A stretch of 21,186 nt of DNA from Leptolinea sp964424035 (GCA_964424035.1 CAYRHB010000063.1:1-21186), one strand, 5' to 3'; counted from the first letter of the stretch, positions 14,251 to 21,186 are shown. Notes: generated from the sequence alone by a model not told the origin. Program-made: numbers and translations.

Positions 14251-15882
14251 ATGGCAACCAAATATATCTTTTTTACAGGCGGTGTTGTCAGCTCAGTTGG
14301 TAAGGGTGTGACCGCTGCAGCCATCGGCCGGCTTTTAAAAGAACGGGGATTCAAGGTTGCCGTACAGAAATTGGATCCCTACATCAACGTGGATCCAGGG
14401 ACGATGAGTCCGTATCAGCACGGGGAAGTCTTTGTTCTGGATGACGGTGCGGAAACTGACCTTGATCTGGGGCATTATGAGCGGTTCATTGACATCCGCC
14501 TGAACCGGGTCTGCAATATCACCACCGGTCAGGTATACGCGGAAGTCATCAGCAATGAACGCCGCGGTGACTACCTGGGCGGTACCATCCAGGTGATCCC
14601 GCATATCACGAATGAGATCAAACGCCGCATAAGCCTGGTTGCCAAAACAACAGGTGCCGAGATCGTGCTGGTTGAGGTCGGTGGCACGGTTGGTGACATC
14701 GAAAGCCAACCGTTTCTTGAAGCCATCCGCCAGTTGCGCAGCGATTTTGGCCGCGAAAATACCATGTACATCCATGTCACCTGGCTGACCTATATCGGCG
14801 CGACCGGTGAACTGAAAACCAAGCCCACACAGCATTCGGTCCGCGAACTTCGGGCACTGGGTATCTCACCGGACGTGATCGTAGCCCGTTCCGATTATAC
14901 GGTGGAGGAAGACCTGATTGAAAAGATCGCCCTGTTCTGCGATGTCGAAAAGAAAGCCGTCTTCCCCATGGTAACCACACCGGTGCTGTATGAAATCCCA
15001 TTGCTGCTCGAAAAAGCCAATGTGGGCGAATATATCCTGCAGCGCATGGGGTTGGAAGCCCGCGAAAAGCCCGACTGGAAGGAATGGGAACACCTGGTCA
15101 GGCAGGTCAACCGGGAAAAACCGACCGTGAAGATCGCGCTGGTTGGAAAATACGTGGAATTGCATGACGCCTATCTATCCGTCCGTGAATCCATTAAACA
15201 TGCCGGATTGCACCTTGGAGTTGAAGTGGACCTGCGCTGGATCCATTCCGCCGAATTGGAAAAAGGCCGGTCATGGGATGCCCTCAAAGAAGTGGATGGC
15301 ATCGTTGTTCCCGGCGGTTTCGGCAGCCGCGGTATTGAGGGAAAAATTTTGACCGCCCAGTATGCCCGGGAGAACAAGATCCCCTACTTCGGTTTATGCC
15401 TGGGAATGCAGGTGATGGTGGTAGAAATGGCCCGTAATGTATTGCATAAGGAAGAAGCCAACTCCACTGAATTTGACCGGGCTACCCCCGATCCAGTGAT
15501 CGACCTGATGCCTGAGCAGACATCCATCACGGACAAAGGCGGAACCATGCGCCTCGGACTGTACCCGTGCATCCTGCAACCCGGTTCGATCGCCCGGGAA
15601 GCCTATGGAGTGGATGAGGTGGATGAACGCCACCGTCACCGGTTTGAATTCAATAATCAGTATCGTGAGGCGTTGGAAGCCGCGGGAATGCGGTTATCCG
15701 GTCTGTCACCTGACGGTCGTCTGGTGGAGATCTCAGAGATCAAAGATCATCCCTTCATGCTCGGAACCCAGTTCCATCCGGAATTCTTGAGCCGTCCCAA
15801 CCGTCCGCATCCACTTTTCTACGCGTTCATGAAAGCCGCCTGTGGCAAAGCCGGCGTGGAAACCAACGGTAGTGTGAAATAA
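14251..15882 (+). CDS. pyrG: CTP synthase
   Basis: 543 residues, the normal family length. The enzyme makes CTP from UTP, ATP and glutamine, the last step of pyrimidine nucleotide synthesis. The N-terminal amidoligase domain (about 1-265) starts with FFTGGVVSSVGKG (P-loop) and contains the GGTVGDIE and QHSVREL blocks. The C-terminal class I glutamine amidotransferase domain has the nucleophile Cys383 (GLCLGMQ) and the His509/Glu511 pair (GTQFHPEF). The start ATG has AAAGGA about 10 bases upstream. It lies downstream of a terminator hairpin and upstream of a bidirectional terminator shared with rnpB. Confidence 0.97.
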   Translation: MATKYIFFTGGVVSSVGKGVTAAAIGRLLKERGFKVAVQKLDPYINVDPGTMSPYQHGEVFVLDDGAETDLDLGHYERFIDIRLNRVCNITTGQVYAEVISNERRGDYLGGTIQVIPHITNEIKRRISLVAKTTGAEIVLVEVGGTVGDIESQPFLEAIRQLRSDFGRENTMYIHVTWLTYIGATGELKTKPTQHSVRELRALGISPDVIVARSDYTVEEDLIEKIALFCDVEKKAVFPMVTTPVLYEIPLLLEKANVGEYILQRMGLEAREKPDWKEWEHLVRQVNREKPTVKIALVGKYVELHDAYLSVRESIKHAGLHLGVEVDLRWIHSAELEKGRSWDALKEVDGIVVPGGFGSRGIEGKILTAQYARENKIPYFGLCLGMQVMVVEMARNVLHKEEANSTEFDRATPDPVIDLMPEQTSITDKGGTMRLGLYPCILQPGSIAREAYGVDEVDERHRHRFEFNNQYREALEAAGMRLSGLSPDGRLVEISEIKDHPFMLGTQFHPEFLSRPNRPHPLFYAFMKAACGKAGVETNGSVK

Positions 15883-15901
15883 ATAATAATATGATTGAAA
15901 A

Positions 15902-15929
15902 AAGCCCATCGTGCAGATGGGCTTTTTTT
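15902..15929. terminator. Bidirectional terminator of pyrG and rnpB
   Basis: A perfect 9-bp stem (15902-15910 with 15916-15924) and 5-base loop carry a T run on the plus strand and, because A precedes the stem, a T run on the minus strand too. It ends pyrG (plus) and lies directly after the 3' end of RNase P RNA (minus). Confidence 0.9.
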
Positions 15930-16336
15930 GCCAGGCCAGCCTGTAAGCCGCGTTCTGTCCACGGACGGGGTATCTTCGCAGACGGCCGTCCCCTGGATGA
16001 TCATCTCTCTCGGTATTGCGTTGCCACAATACTCAAGCAGCCTACCCGGGATTATCGCCGAAACGGGGGAACGGGCCGCTCCCCGCCCTCACAAAGGAGG
16101 ACTTCATCCCTGCTTGGCCTTGCTGCGAATGGGGGTTTCCTGGCCGGCACATTACTGTGCCGCCGGTGGTCTCTTACACCGCCGTTTCACCCTTGCTTTC
16201 CTGAGAAAGCGGTATGTTTCTGTGGCCCTATCCCACGGTTTCCCGCGGCGGGGGTTACCCGCCATCCTGCCCTGCGCAGCGCGGACTTTCCTCGGCACCA
16301 TTCTAGATGGTGACGCGATCATCCAGCCAGCCTGGC
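15930..16336 (-). ncRNA. rnpB: RNase P RNA (bacterial type A)
   Basis: The catalytic RNA that removes 5' leaders from pre-tRNAs. On the minus strand the conserved GAGGAAAGTCCG block appears near the 5' end (about 16277-16288), followed by the CCACAGAAA and GTAAGAGACCACCGG type blocks and by the 3' block GACAGAACGCGGCTTACAG. The first bases (GCCAGGCTGGC, from 16336) pair with the last bases (ending CCTGGC at 15930) to form an 11-bp P1 helix with two wobble pairs, which sets both ends and gives about 407 bases, a normal size. The promoter prediction places transcription start at about 16336, in agreement with the P1 end. Open frames crossing this region are not genes. Confidence 0.95.
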
Positions 16337-16342
16337 GCTTCC

Positions 16343-16371
16343 ATGATAACGGGACAGCCCTTCCCCGTCAA
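16343..16371 (-). promoter_or_regulatory. Promoter of rnpB
   Basis: On the minus strand TTGACG (16371-16366) and TATCAT (16348-16343) are 17 bases apart, and the start point about 7 bases on coincides with the 5' end of the P1 helix. A second TTGACG copy directly precedes the first (16378-16373). Confidence 0.8.
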
Positions 16372-16384
16372 CCGTCAATTGCGC

Positions 16385-16390
16385 TATAAT
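16385..16390 (+). promoter_or_regulatory. -10 box of tpiA
   Basis: A perfect TATAAT sits 63 bases before the tpiA ATG. No good -35 is visible, because that region is occupied by the rnpB promoter on the other strand. The predicted leader (from about 16397) holds a short GC hairpin followed by six T. Confidence 0.5.
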
Positions 16391-16453
16391 CCCCGCGGGG
16401 GAACTGACGAATCAACCCGCGCAACGCGGTATCTTTTTTGAACGAGGTTAAAC

Positions 16454-17212
16454 ATGCGTACTCTCATGGTTGCAGGAAACTGGAAAATGAACAAAACAGC
16501 CGAACAGGCCAAAGCCCTGGTCACTGAACTTCTTCCCGGATTGAAAGCCGCCGTGAAAGTGGAGCGCGTTCTTTGCCCCACCTTCACCTGCCTTTCCACA
16601 GTATATGAATTGGTCAAAGATACAAATATCGGTCTGGGTGCCCAGAATTTACACTGGGAAGCTTCCGGCGCGTACACCGGTGAAATTTCTGCCGGCATGG
16701 TCAAGGAATTCTGCGATTTCGTGATCATCGGTCATTCGGAACGCCGCCAGTACTTTGGTGAGACAGACGAAACCGTCAACAAGAAGGTTAAAACCGCACA
16801 GGCCAGTCAGCTTTTGCCCATTGTCTGCGTGGGTGAAACCCTTGCAGAAAATGAAGCCGGACAGACGAAAGAGGTCGTCACCCGCCAGTTACGCGGCGGG
16901 TTGGCTGGAGTTGAGATCAATGACCCGGCGAAACTGGTTATCGCCTACGAACCCATCTGGGCGATCGGAACCGGCCGCGCGGCCACGGCACAGGATGCCC
17001 AGAATGTCTGCGCGCTGATCCGCGTTGAACTGGCATCCCTCTTCGGCAAGGAAAACGCCGATGCGATGCGCATTCTGTACGGCGGATCGGTAACCGGTGC
17101 CAATGCAGCCGAACTGTTCGGCATGCCTGACATTGACGGCGGTCTGGTAGGCGGCGCCAGCCTGAAACCCGATTTCATCGCCATTGTCAACGCGGCAAAC
17201 GATCTGGCATAG
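16454..17212 (+). CDS. tpiA: Triosephosphate isomerase
   Basis: 252 residues, full length. It interconverts dihydroxyacetone phosphate and glyceraldehyde 3-phosphate in glycolysis and gluconeogenesis. Active-site residues are present: Asn9 and Lys11 (GNWKMN), His94 (IIGHSERR) and Glu166 (AYEPIWAIGTG, followed by the mobile loop). The phosphate-binding ILYGGSV (207-213) and GGLVGGASL (229-237) blocks are intact. The ATG at 16454 has GAGG at 16444-16447; an in-frame ATG at 16466 lacks such a site. The gene is monocistronic, divergent from rnpB and convergent with upp. Confidence 0.97.
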   Translation: MRTLMVAGNWKMNKTAEQAKALVTELLPGLKAAVKVERVLCPTFTCLSTVYELVKDTNIGLGAQNLHWEASGAYTGEISAGMVKEFCDFVIIGHSERRQYFGETDETVNKKVKTAQASQLLPIVCVGETLAENEAGQTKEVVTRQLRGGLAGVEINDPAKLVIAYEPIWAIGTGRAATAQDAQNVCALIRVELASLFGKENADAMRILYGGSVTGANAAELFGMPDIDGGLVGGASLKPDFIAIVNAANDLA

Positions 17213-17226
17213 CCACAAATACATAA

Positions 17227-17266
17227 AAAACACCCTCCTTCAGTAAAACCTAAAGGAGGGTGTTTT
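17227..17266. terminator. Bidirectional terminator between tpiA and upp
   Basis: A perfect 14-bp stem (17227-17240 with 17253-17266), including A/T tracts at the base, gives a T run on both strands. It separates convergent tpiA (plus) and upp (minus). Confidence 0.9.
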
Positions 17267-17285
17267 CTTTTCCATCCATTTTTAA

Positions 17286-17320
17286 ATTCTCCTGAAAACG
17301 GGAATGCTTTTCAGGAGAAT
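17286..17320. repeat. Perfect 13-bp inverted repeat downstream of upp
   Basis: 17286-17298 pairs with 17308-17320 around a 9-base loop. There is no clean T run on either side, so it may pause RNA polymerase or protect the upp 3' end rather than terminate. It sits 63 bases beyond the upp stop. Confidence 0.6.
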
Positions 17321-17382
17321 AGCAGTGATTATCGGGCAGATAAAGACAAGAAAAAGACAGCCAATGGACGTCTCATCATGAT

Positions 17383-18009
17383 TTATGCCGTTCCGAATTG
17401 GCGGTCGCCCGCGTCACCCAATCCGGGGACGATATAGCCCTTCTCATTCAGGTGATCATCCACCGCTGCCAGATGGATATCCACATCCGGATGGGCTGTT
17501 TGCAGGGCTTTGATGCCCTCCGGTGCGGCGATCAGTCCCACAAACTTGATGCGCTTCACACCCCAGCGTTTCAGGATATCAATTGTAGCCACGGCCGATC
17601 CGCCGGTCGCCAGCATGGGATCCAGTACCAGGCACACGGAGACGGTTGGTTCAATGGGCAGTTTGTTGTAGTATTCCACCGGCTTAAGGGTTCTTTCATC
17701 ACGGTACAGGCCGATATGCCAGACTTCCGCCGTCGGGATCAGGTCCCACACACCCTCCACCAGACCCAACCCGGCCCGCAGGATCGGGATCAAGCCAATC
17801 TTCATTGACAGTTCATGGCATTTGGCCGTTCCCATCGGAGTAGATACATCAATGGGCGCCATATGCAGGTCGGTCGTTGCTTCATACGTAAGCAGCGAAC
17901 CCAGCTCGCGCACAAGCTGACGAAATTTCTTCGGTTCGGTATTGACATCCCGTAGAATGGATAGTTTGTGTGCTACCAGTGGATGGGGGGAGGGGTAAAC
18001 GTTCGTCAT
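17383..18009 (-). CDS. upp: Uracil phosphoribosyltransferase
   Basis: 208 residues, standard length. It salvages uracil to UMP using PRPP. The PRPP-binding loop LDPMLATGGSA is at about 129-139, LRAGLGLVEG at 78-86, and the C-terminal uracil-binding GLGDAGDRQFGT block at 196-207. The ATG at 18009 has AAAGGA upstream on the minus strand and a TATAAT at 18034-18029. It is divergent from the ruvB-queA fusion, with 44 bases between the two start codons, and convergent with tpiA. Confidence 0.97.
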   Translation of the reverse strand: MTNVYPSPHPLVAHKLSILRDVNTEPKKFRQLVRELGSLLTYEATTDLHMAPIDVSTPMGTAKCHELSMKIGLIPILRAGLGLVEGVWDLIPTAEVWHIGLYRDERTLKPVEYYNKLPIEPTVSVCLVLDPMLATGGSAVATIDILKRWGVKRIKFVGLIAAPEGIKALQTAHPDVDIHLAAVDDHLNEKGYIVPGLGDAGDRQFGTA

Positions 18010-18028
18010 GGCGGTTCCTTTCGCGCTT

Positions 18029-18034
18029 ATTATA
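18029..18034 (-). promoter_or_regulatory. -10 box of upp
   Basis: A perfect TATAAT on the minus strand, 19 bases before the upp ATG and upstream of its AAAGGA ribosome site. The -35 region is weak and overlaps the ruvB start codon. Confidence 0.5.
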
Positions 18035-18040
18035 GCCTGT

Positions 18041-18046
18041 TATAAT
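18041..18046 (+). promoter_or_regulatory. -10 box of ruvB-queA, implying a leaderless start
   Basis: A perfect TATAAT ends 7 bases before the ATG at 18054, so transcription should begin at or one base before the A of the start codon. The intervening bases are T/C only, with no Shine-Dalgarno sequence. No convincing -35 hexamer is visible. Confidence 0.55.
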
Positions 18047-18053
18047 TTTCTTC

Positions 18054-20102
18054 ATGGCAGAGAACCCACCCCGGATCATCCAACCCGAACAGCGGCCTGA
18101 CGACCGAAACGACCTGGCGCTGCGACCGCATTCTCTGGATGAACTGATCGGACAGGACCAGGTCAAAGAGAACCTGCGCATCCTCATCGCCGCCGCCCGG
18201 CGGCGGACCGAACCGTTGGATCATGTTTTGTTCTACGGTCCTCCCGGACTGGGCAAGACCACCCTGGCGCATGTACTGGCCAACGAGATGGGTGTTAATA
18301 TCAAAATAACAGCCGGTCCGGCTGTGGAACGCCCCGGTGACCTGGCTGCCATCCTTACCAACCTGCATGCCGGTGATATTCTCTTTATTGACGAGATCCA
18401 CCGCCTGGGCCGGGCAATCGAAGAAGTGCTATACCCCGCCATGGAAGATTACGCGCTGGATATCATCATCGGTAAAGGGCCTTCCGCCCGATCCCTGCGT
18501 TTGAAGCTTCCACGCTTCACGGTAATCGGTGCCACCACCCGGCTGGCACTGGTCAGTTCACCGTTGCGCGCCCGTTTCGGGGCAGTTTACCGCCTGGATT
18601 ACTATGACCAGCCTGCCATGTGCGATATCATCACCCGGGCTGCCGGAAAGCTGAACGTACCCGTGGACGGAGATGGGGTGGAAGAAGTCGCGCGCCGCGC
18701 CCGCGGAACTCCACGTGTTGCCCTGCGGTTGCTGCGCCGTGTGCGTGATTTTGCCCAGGTCAGGGCTGACGGCCACATCTCCCGCCAGGTGGCCGGAGAA
18801 GCCATGAACCTGATGAACGTTGACCTGCTCGGGCTGGATGATGTTGACCGGCGGGTGATGATGACGATCATTGAAAAATACAGCGGCGGACCGGTGGGAT
18901 TGAATACCATCGCCGCTTCCATCAGCGAAGAACCTGACACTATCATGGATGTGGTCGAACCCTACCTCCTGCAGCTAGGTTTCATCGACCGCACACCGCA
19001 GGGCCGGGTAGCCACCCGGGCTGCGTATGAACATTTCGGCATCCTGTTTCCTGAATCCAACCAACCCCGGTTGATCTGGCCTGTGAAAACCAGTGATTTT
19101 GATTACCACCTCCCGCCTGAGCGCTTTGCCCAGACGCCCATTGAGCCGCGGCATTCGTCGCGCCTGCTGGTGCTGGACCGTTCCAAACCCAAATTGGAAC
19201 ATACGAAATTCTGGGAGATCGCGCGTTACCTGCGTCCGGGCGACCTGCTGGTGGTCAATCGGACAAGGGTCATCCCGGCGCGCATCCATGCCCGCAAAGA
19301 GACCGGCGGCCGGGTCGAAGTCCTGCTGTTAAAACGAATGGATGCTCTGACCTGGGAAGCCCTGGTCGGTGGCAAACGTCTGCTGCCCGGAAAAGTTTTA
19401 ACGTTGGAAAACGGGGTGATTATCCATATTGAAGCCGATCTGGGCGGATCACGCCGCCTGGTACGCTTCTCAGAGCCTGTGGAGAGCTACCTGGAACGCT
19501 CCGGTGAAATGCCGCTTCCCCCTTACATCCACGAACGTCTGAACAACCCGGAGCGCTACCAGACGGTGTATGCCGACCAACCCGGTTCCGCCGCCGCGCC
19601 GACCGCCGGTTTGCACTTCACCCCAGATTTGATCACCCGTCTGAAAGACCTGGGAATCGGATTCACCGAGGTCACCCTGCATGTCGGGCTGGATACATTC
19701 GCCCCTGTGATCGAGGAAAACGCGGATGAACATGTGATCCACACCGAATGGTGCGAGGTTACACCGGAAACCGCCGCACAGATCAACACGACAAGAGCTG
19801 CGGGGGGACGGATCATCGCCGTGGGGACAACCAGCGTGCGCACGCTGGAAAGCGCCGCGCAAACTGCCCTGCCGGGGGACACGGTGGCTCCCTATCAGGG
19901 TCCCACCGGTTTGTTCATCCTGCCCGGTTACACGTTCAAAGCCGTGGATGCCATGGTGACCAATTTCCATCTGCCGAAATCATCGCTGATCATGCTGGTC
20001 AGTGCGTTTGCCGGTCGCGAACGGATCCTGTCAGCCTATCAAACCGCGGTTGAGATGGAATACCGATTCTTTTCCTTCGGTGACGCGATGTTGATTCTGT
20101 GA
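18054..20102 (+). CDS. ruvB-queA: Fusion of Holliday-junction helicase RuvB and tRNA ribosyltransferase-isomerase QueA
   Basis: 682 residues in one uninterrupted frame. Residues 1-330 are a complete RuvB, the hexameric motor of branch migration: Walker A GPPGLGKT (62-69), Walker B DEIH (113-116), GATTR sensor 1 (159-163), LRARFG arginine-finger region (171-176), GTPR sensor 2 (218-221), and the winged-helix end GFIDRTPQGRVAT (309-321). Residues 344-682 are a complete QueA, which makes epoxyqueuosine in tRNA from the preQ1 intermediate and SAM: KTSDFDYHLPPE, NRTRVIPARI, MPLPPYI, GSAAAPTAGLHFT, TLHVGLDTF, GTTSVRTLE, TNFHLPKSSL and FFSFGDAMLI. Only about 13 residues separate them. A GTG at 19083 stands exactly where QueA normally begins, but lacks a ribosome site, so a separate QueA product is possible but unsupported. 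Both halves have near-family-standard lengths and intact motifs. ruvA and ruvC are not in the window. Confidence 0.93.
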   Translation: MAENPPRIIQPEQRPDDRNDLALRPHSLDELIGQDQVKENLRILIAAARRRTEPLDHVLFYGPPGLGKTTLAHVLANEMGVNIKITAGPAVERPGDLAAILTNLHAGDILFIDEIHRLGRAIEEVLYPAMEDYALDIIIGKGPSARSLRLKLPRFTVIGATTRLALVSSPLRARFGAVYRLDYYDQPAMCDIITRAAGKLNVPVDGDGVEEVARRARGTPRVALRLLRRVRDFAQVRADGHISRQVAGEAMNLMNVDLLGLDDVDRRVMMTIIEKYSGGPVGLNTIAASISEEPDTIMDVVEPYLLQLGFIDRTPQGRVATRAAYEHFGILFPESNQPRLIWPVKTSDFDYHLPPERFAQTPIEPRHSSRLLVLDRSKPKLEHTKFWEIARYLRPGDLLVVNRTRVIPARIHARKETGGRVEVLLLKRMDALTWEALVGGKRLLPGKVLTLENGVIIHIEADLGGSRRLVRFSEPVESYLERSGEMPLPPYIHERLNNPERYQTVYADQPGSAAAPTAGLHFTPDLITRLKDLGIGFTEVTLHVGLDTFAPVIEENADEHVIHTEWCEVTPETAAQINTTRAAGGRIIAVGTTSVRTLESAAQTALPGDTVAPYQGPTGLFILPGYTFKAVDAMVTNFHLPKSSLIMLVSAFAGRERILSAYQTAVEMEYRFFSFGDAMLIL

Positions 20103-20126
20103 TTGCCCATCATCACCGGCCACGCC

Positions 20127-20792
20127 GTCATCCTGAGCGTAAACGAAAGATCCCGTCATTGCCGCCACTGACCATTCCGTCATCCTGAGCGAATGCGAAG
20201 GATCTCGCCAACATCCACGCCGTCATCCTGAGCGAATGCGAAGGATCCCGCCAACATCCACGCCGTCATCCTGAGCGAAAGCGAAGGATCCCGTCATTGC
20301 TGCCACNNNNNNNNNNNNNNNNNNNNNNNNNNNNNNNNNNNNNNNNNNNNNNNNNNNNNNNNNNNNNNNNNNNNNNNNNNNNNNNNNNNNNNNNNNNNNN
20401 NNNNNNTAAACACGCCATCATCCTGAGTGCAAACGAAAGATCCCGCCATTGCCGCCACTGATCATTCCATCATCCTGAGTGCACGCGAAGGATCTCGCCA
20501 ACATCCACGTCGTCATCCTGAGCGCACGCGAAGGATCCCGTCATTGCTGCCACTAAACACGCCATCATCCTGAGTGCAAACGAAAGATCCCGCCATTGCC
20601 GCCACTGACCATTCCGTCATCCTAAGCGTAAACGAAAGATCCCGTCATTGCCGCCACTGACCATTCAGTCATCCTGAGCGCACACGAAGGATCCCGTCAT
20701 TGCCGCCACTAACCATTCCGTCATCCTGAGCGAATGCGAAGGATCCCGCCATCCATACATTCTGTCATCCTGAGCATAAGCGAAGGATCCCG
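20127..20792 (+). repeat. Array of twelve 29-base palindromic repeats
   Basis: Core units begin at 20127, 20179, 20222, 20265, 20417, 20469, 20512, 20564, 20616, 20668, 20720 and 20764. Each reads about GTCATCCTGAGC-(4)-GCGAAGGATCCCG. Spacing is 52 or 43 bases (last 44), because the spacers are two recurring types of 23 and 14 bases. Each core can fold as a 5-bp stem, a GA/GA internal mismatch, a 2-bp stem and a 4-base loop. It fills most of the gene-free stretch 20103-20944 after queA. No terminator hairpin with a T run follows queA, so the array may be transcribed as its 3' tail. Open frames across it on the minus strand are not genes. Confidence 0.92.
20307..20406. other. 100-N scaffold gap inside the repeat array
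   Basis: Exactly 100 Ns. The flanking bases, if joined directly, form a 23-base spacer identical to the one at 20541-20563, so the gap splits one repeat period. Confidence 0.95.
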
Positions 20793-20840
20793 CCATCATT
20801 GCTACCTTATTTAAAAAATTCAAGTTCACTGCCTTTGAGA

Positions 20841-20868
20841 CGGGATGCTTCACTGCGTTCAGCATGAC
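20841..20868 (-). repeat. Inverted, diverged relative of the array repeat
   Basis: On the minus strand this 28-base element keeps the layout GTCATGCTGA-(AC gca GT)-GAAGCATCCCG. It matches the array consensus at both ends but differs at paired positions in a way that keeps the stem (ATGCT/AGCAT in place of ATCCT/AGGAT). It lies 48 bases beyond the last array unit. Confidence 0.75.
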
Positions 20869-20907
20869 GATTTGCCTCAATTCTCCTTAATCGCACACTT
20901 TGTGATT

Positions 20908-20913
20908 TATAAT
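20908..20913 (+). promoter_or_regulatory. -10 box of the EamA transporter gene
   Basis: A perfect TATAAT 31 bases before the ATG at 20945, in an AT-rich stretch following the repeat region. The -35 is not clear. Confidence 0.45.
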
Positions 20914-20944
20914 TTTGTTCTATTTTCTATTACCCGGAATCATC

Positions 20945-21186
20945 ATGGCCCAATCCTTTCTCGGTATCATCTATGGACTTCTTTCAGCCCTGGTATGGGG
21001 CGGCGGCGACTTCGCCGGCGGTTATGCGTCACGGAAGCTAAGCCAGTACCAGGTTCTGGCGCTCTCCGCTTTTTCCGGTTTGATCTTCATGATCCTTACC
21101 GCTCTGGTCTTTCAGGAAACCTTACCCTCCACCCGCAGCATGGTCTTTGCCGCGCTGGGTGGACTGAGCGGCGCGCTGGGTATGGC
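20945..21186 (+). CDS. EamA/DMT-family transporter, N-terminal part
   Basis: The first 80 codons of a gene that continues beyond the window. The start AQSFLGIIYGLLSALVWGGGDFAGGYASRK is typical of the EamA (drug/metabolite transporter) domain, with a Trp-Gly rich first helix, a second hydrophobic helix (about 38-56) and the beginning of a third (about 66-80). These ten-helix proteins move small metabolites or amino acids across the inner membrane. The substrate cannot be told. The ATG is preceded by a weak CGGAA and a TATAAT box. Confidence 0.8.
   Translation, partial: MAQSFLGIIYGLLSALVWGGGDFAGGYASRKLSQYQVLALSAFSGLIFMILTALVFQETLPSTRSMVFAALGGLSGALGM

Noticed and set aside
15891..16389. Open frames of 140 and 164 residues
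   Set aside because: They run antisense through RNase P RNA, whose conserved blocks and P1 pairing explain the region.
20127..20792. CRISPR array
   Set aside because: The 29-base units resemble CRISPR repeats in length, but the spacers are themselves repeated (two recurring types of 23 and 14 bases), spacing is uneven and no cas gene is near.
20665..20880. 71-residue minus-strand protein
   Set aside because: It is a translation of the palindromic repeats (recurring AQDD-like ends) with no ribosome site or independent coding signal.

Overview
This window looks like part of a metagenome-assembled or draft genome from the Chloroflexota, most likely class Anaerolineae. That placement is inference: it rests on the moderate GC content, the surface proteins with Thr/Pro-rich linkers (LysM and LCP proteins), the CpaE-like receiver-ATPase, and the general style of the housekeeping proteins. 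No rRNA or tRNA gene is present to confirm it. Two runs of N (10 bases near 6972 and 100 bases at 20307-20406) mark scaffold joins.

Layout. (1) 145-4232, plus strand: a tight three-gene cluster of a seven-TM GAF histidine kinase, a membrane-anchored double-LysM protein and an LCP (LytR-CpsA-Psr) protein, apparently a cell-envelope module. (2) 4260-5269: a promoter-driven tyrosine-recombinase-fold protein that has lost most of its catalytic residues, overlapping tail to tail with tilS (minus). (3) 6818-8876: a receiver/ParA-like CpaE-family protein broken by an assembly gap, overlapping a Sir2 deacylase gene by 4 bases. (4) 8873-10615, minus: mutL, sharing a TTAA stop with the Sir2 gene. (5) 10694-12876, plus: a HAD nucleotidase, a small membrane protein and an S41 C-terminal processing protease, closed by a clear terminator. 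(6) 13221-15882: a strong promoter, an S1-domain RNA-binding protein, a terminator, then pyrG. (7) 15902-17266: RNase P RNA (minus) and tpiA (plus), transcribed divergently from overlapping promoters and closed by bidirectional terminators. (8) 17383-20102: upp (minus) and a divergent single reading frame that fuses a complete RuvB to a complete QueA. (9) 20103-20944: a gene-free stretch holding twelve 29-base palindromic repeats with a higher-order spacing, plus one inverted relative. (10) From 20945: the start of an EamA-type transporter that runs off the window.

The metabolic genes are core functions: nucleotide synthesis and salvage (pyrG, upp, HAD nucleotidase), glycolysis (tpiA), tRNA maturation (rnpB, tilS, queA) and DNA repair (ruvB, mutL). 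The most unusual items are the RuvB-QueA fusion, the palindromic repeat array with compensatory base changes, the inactivated recombinase, the apparently leaderless starts of tilS and ruvB, and a fully symmetrical -10 box shared by mutL and the HAD operon.
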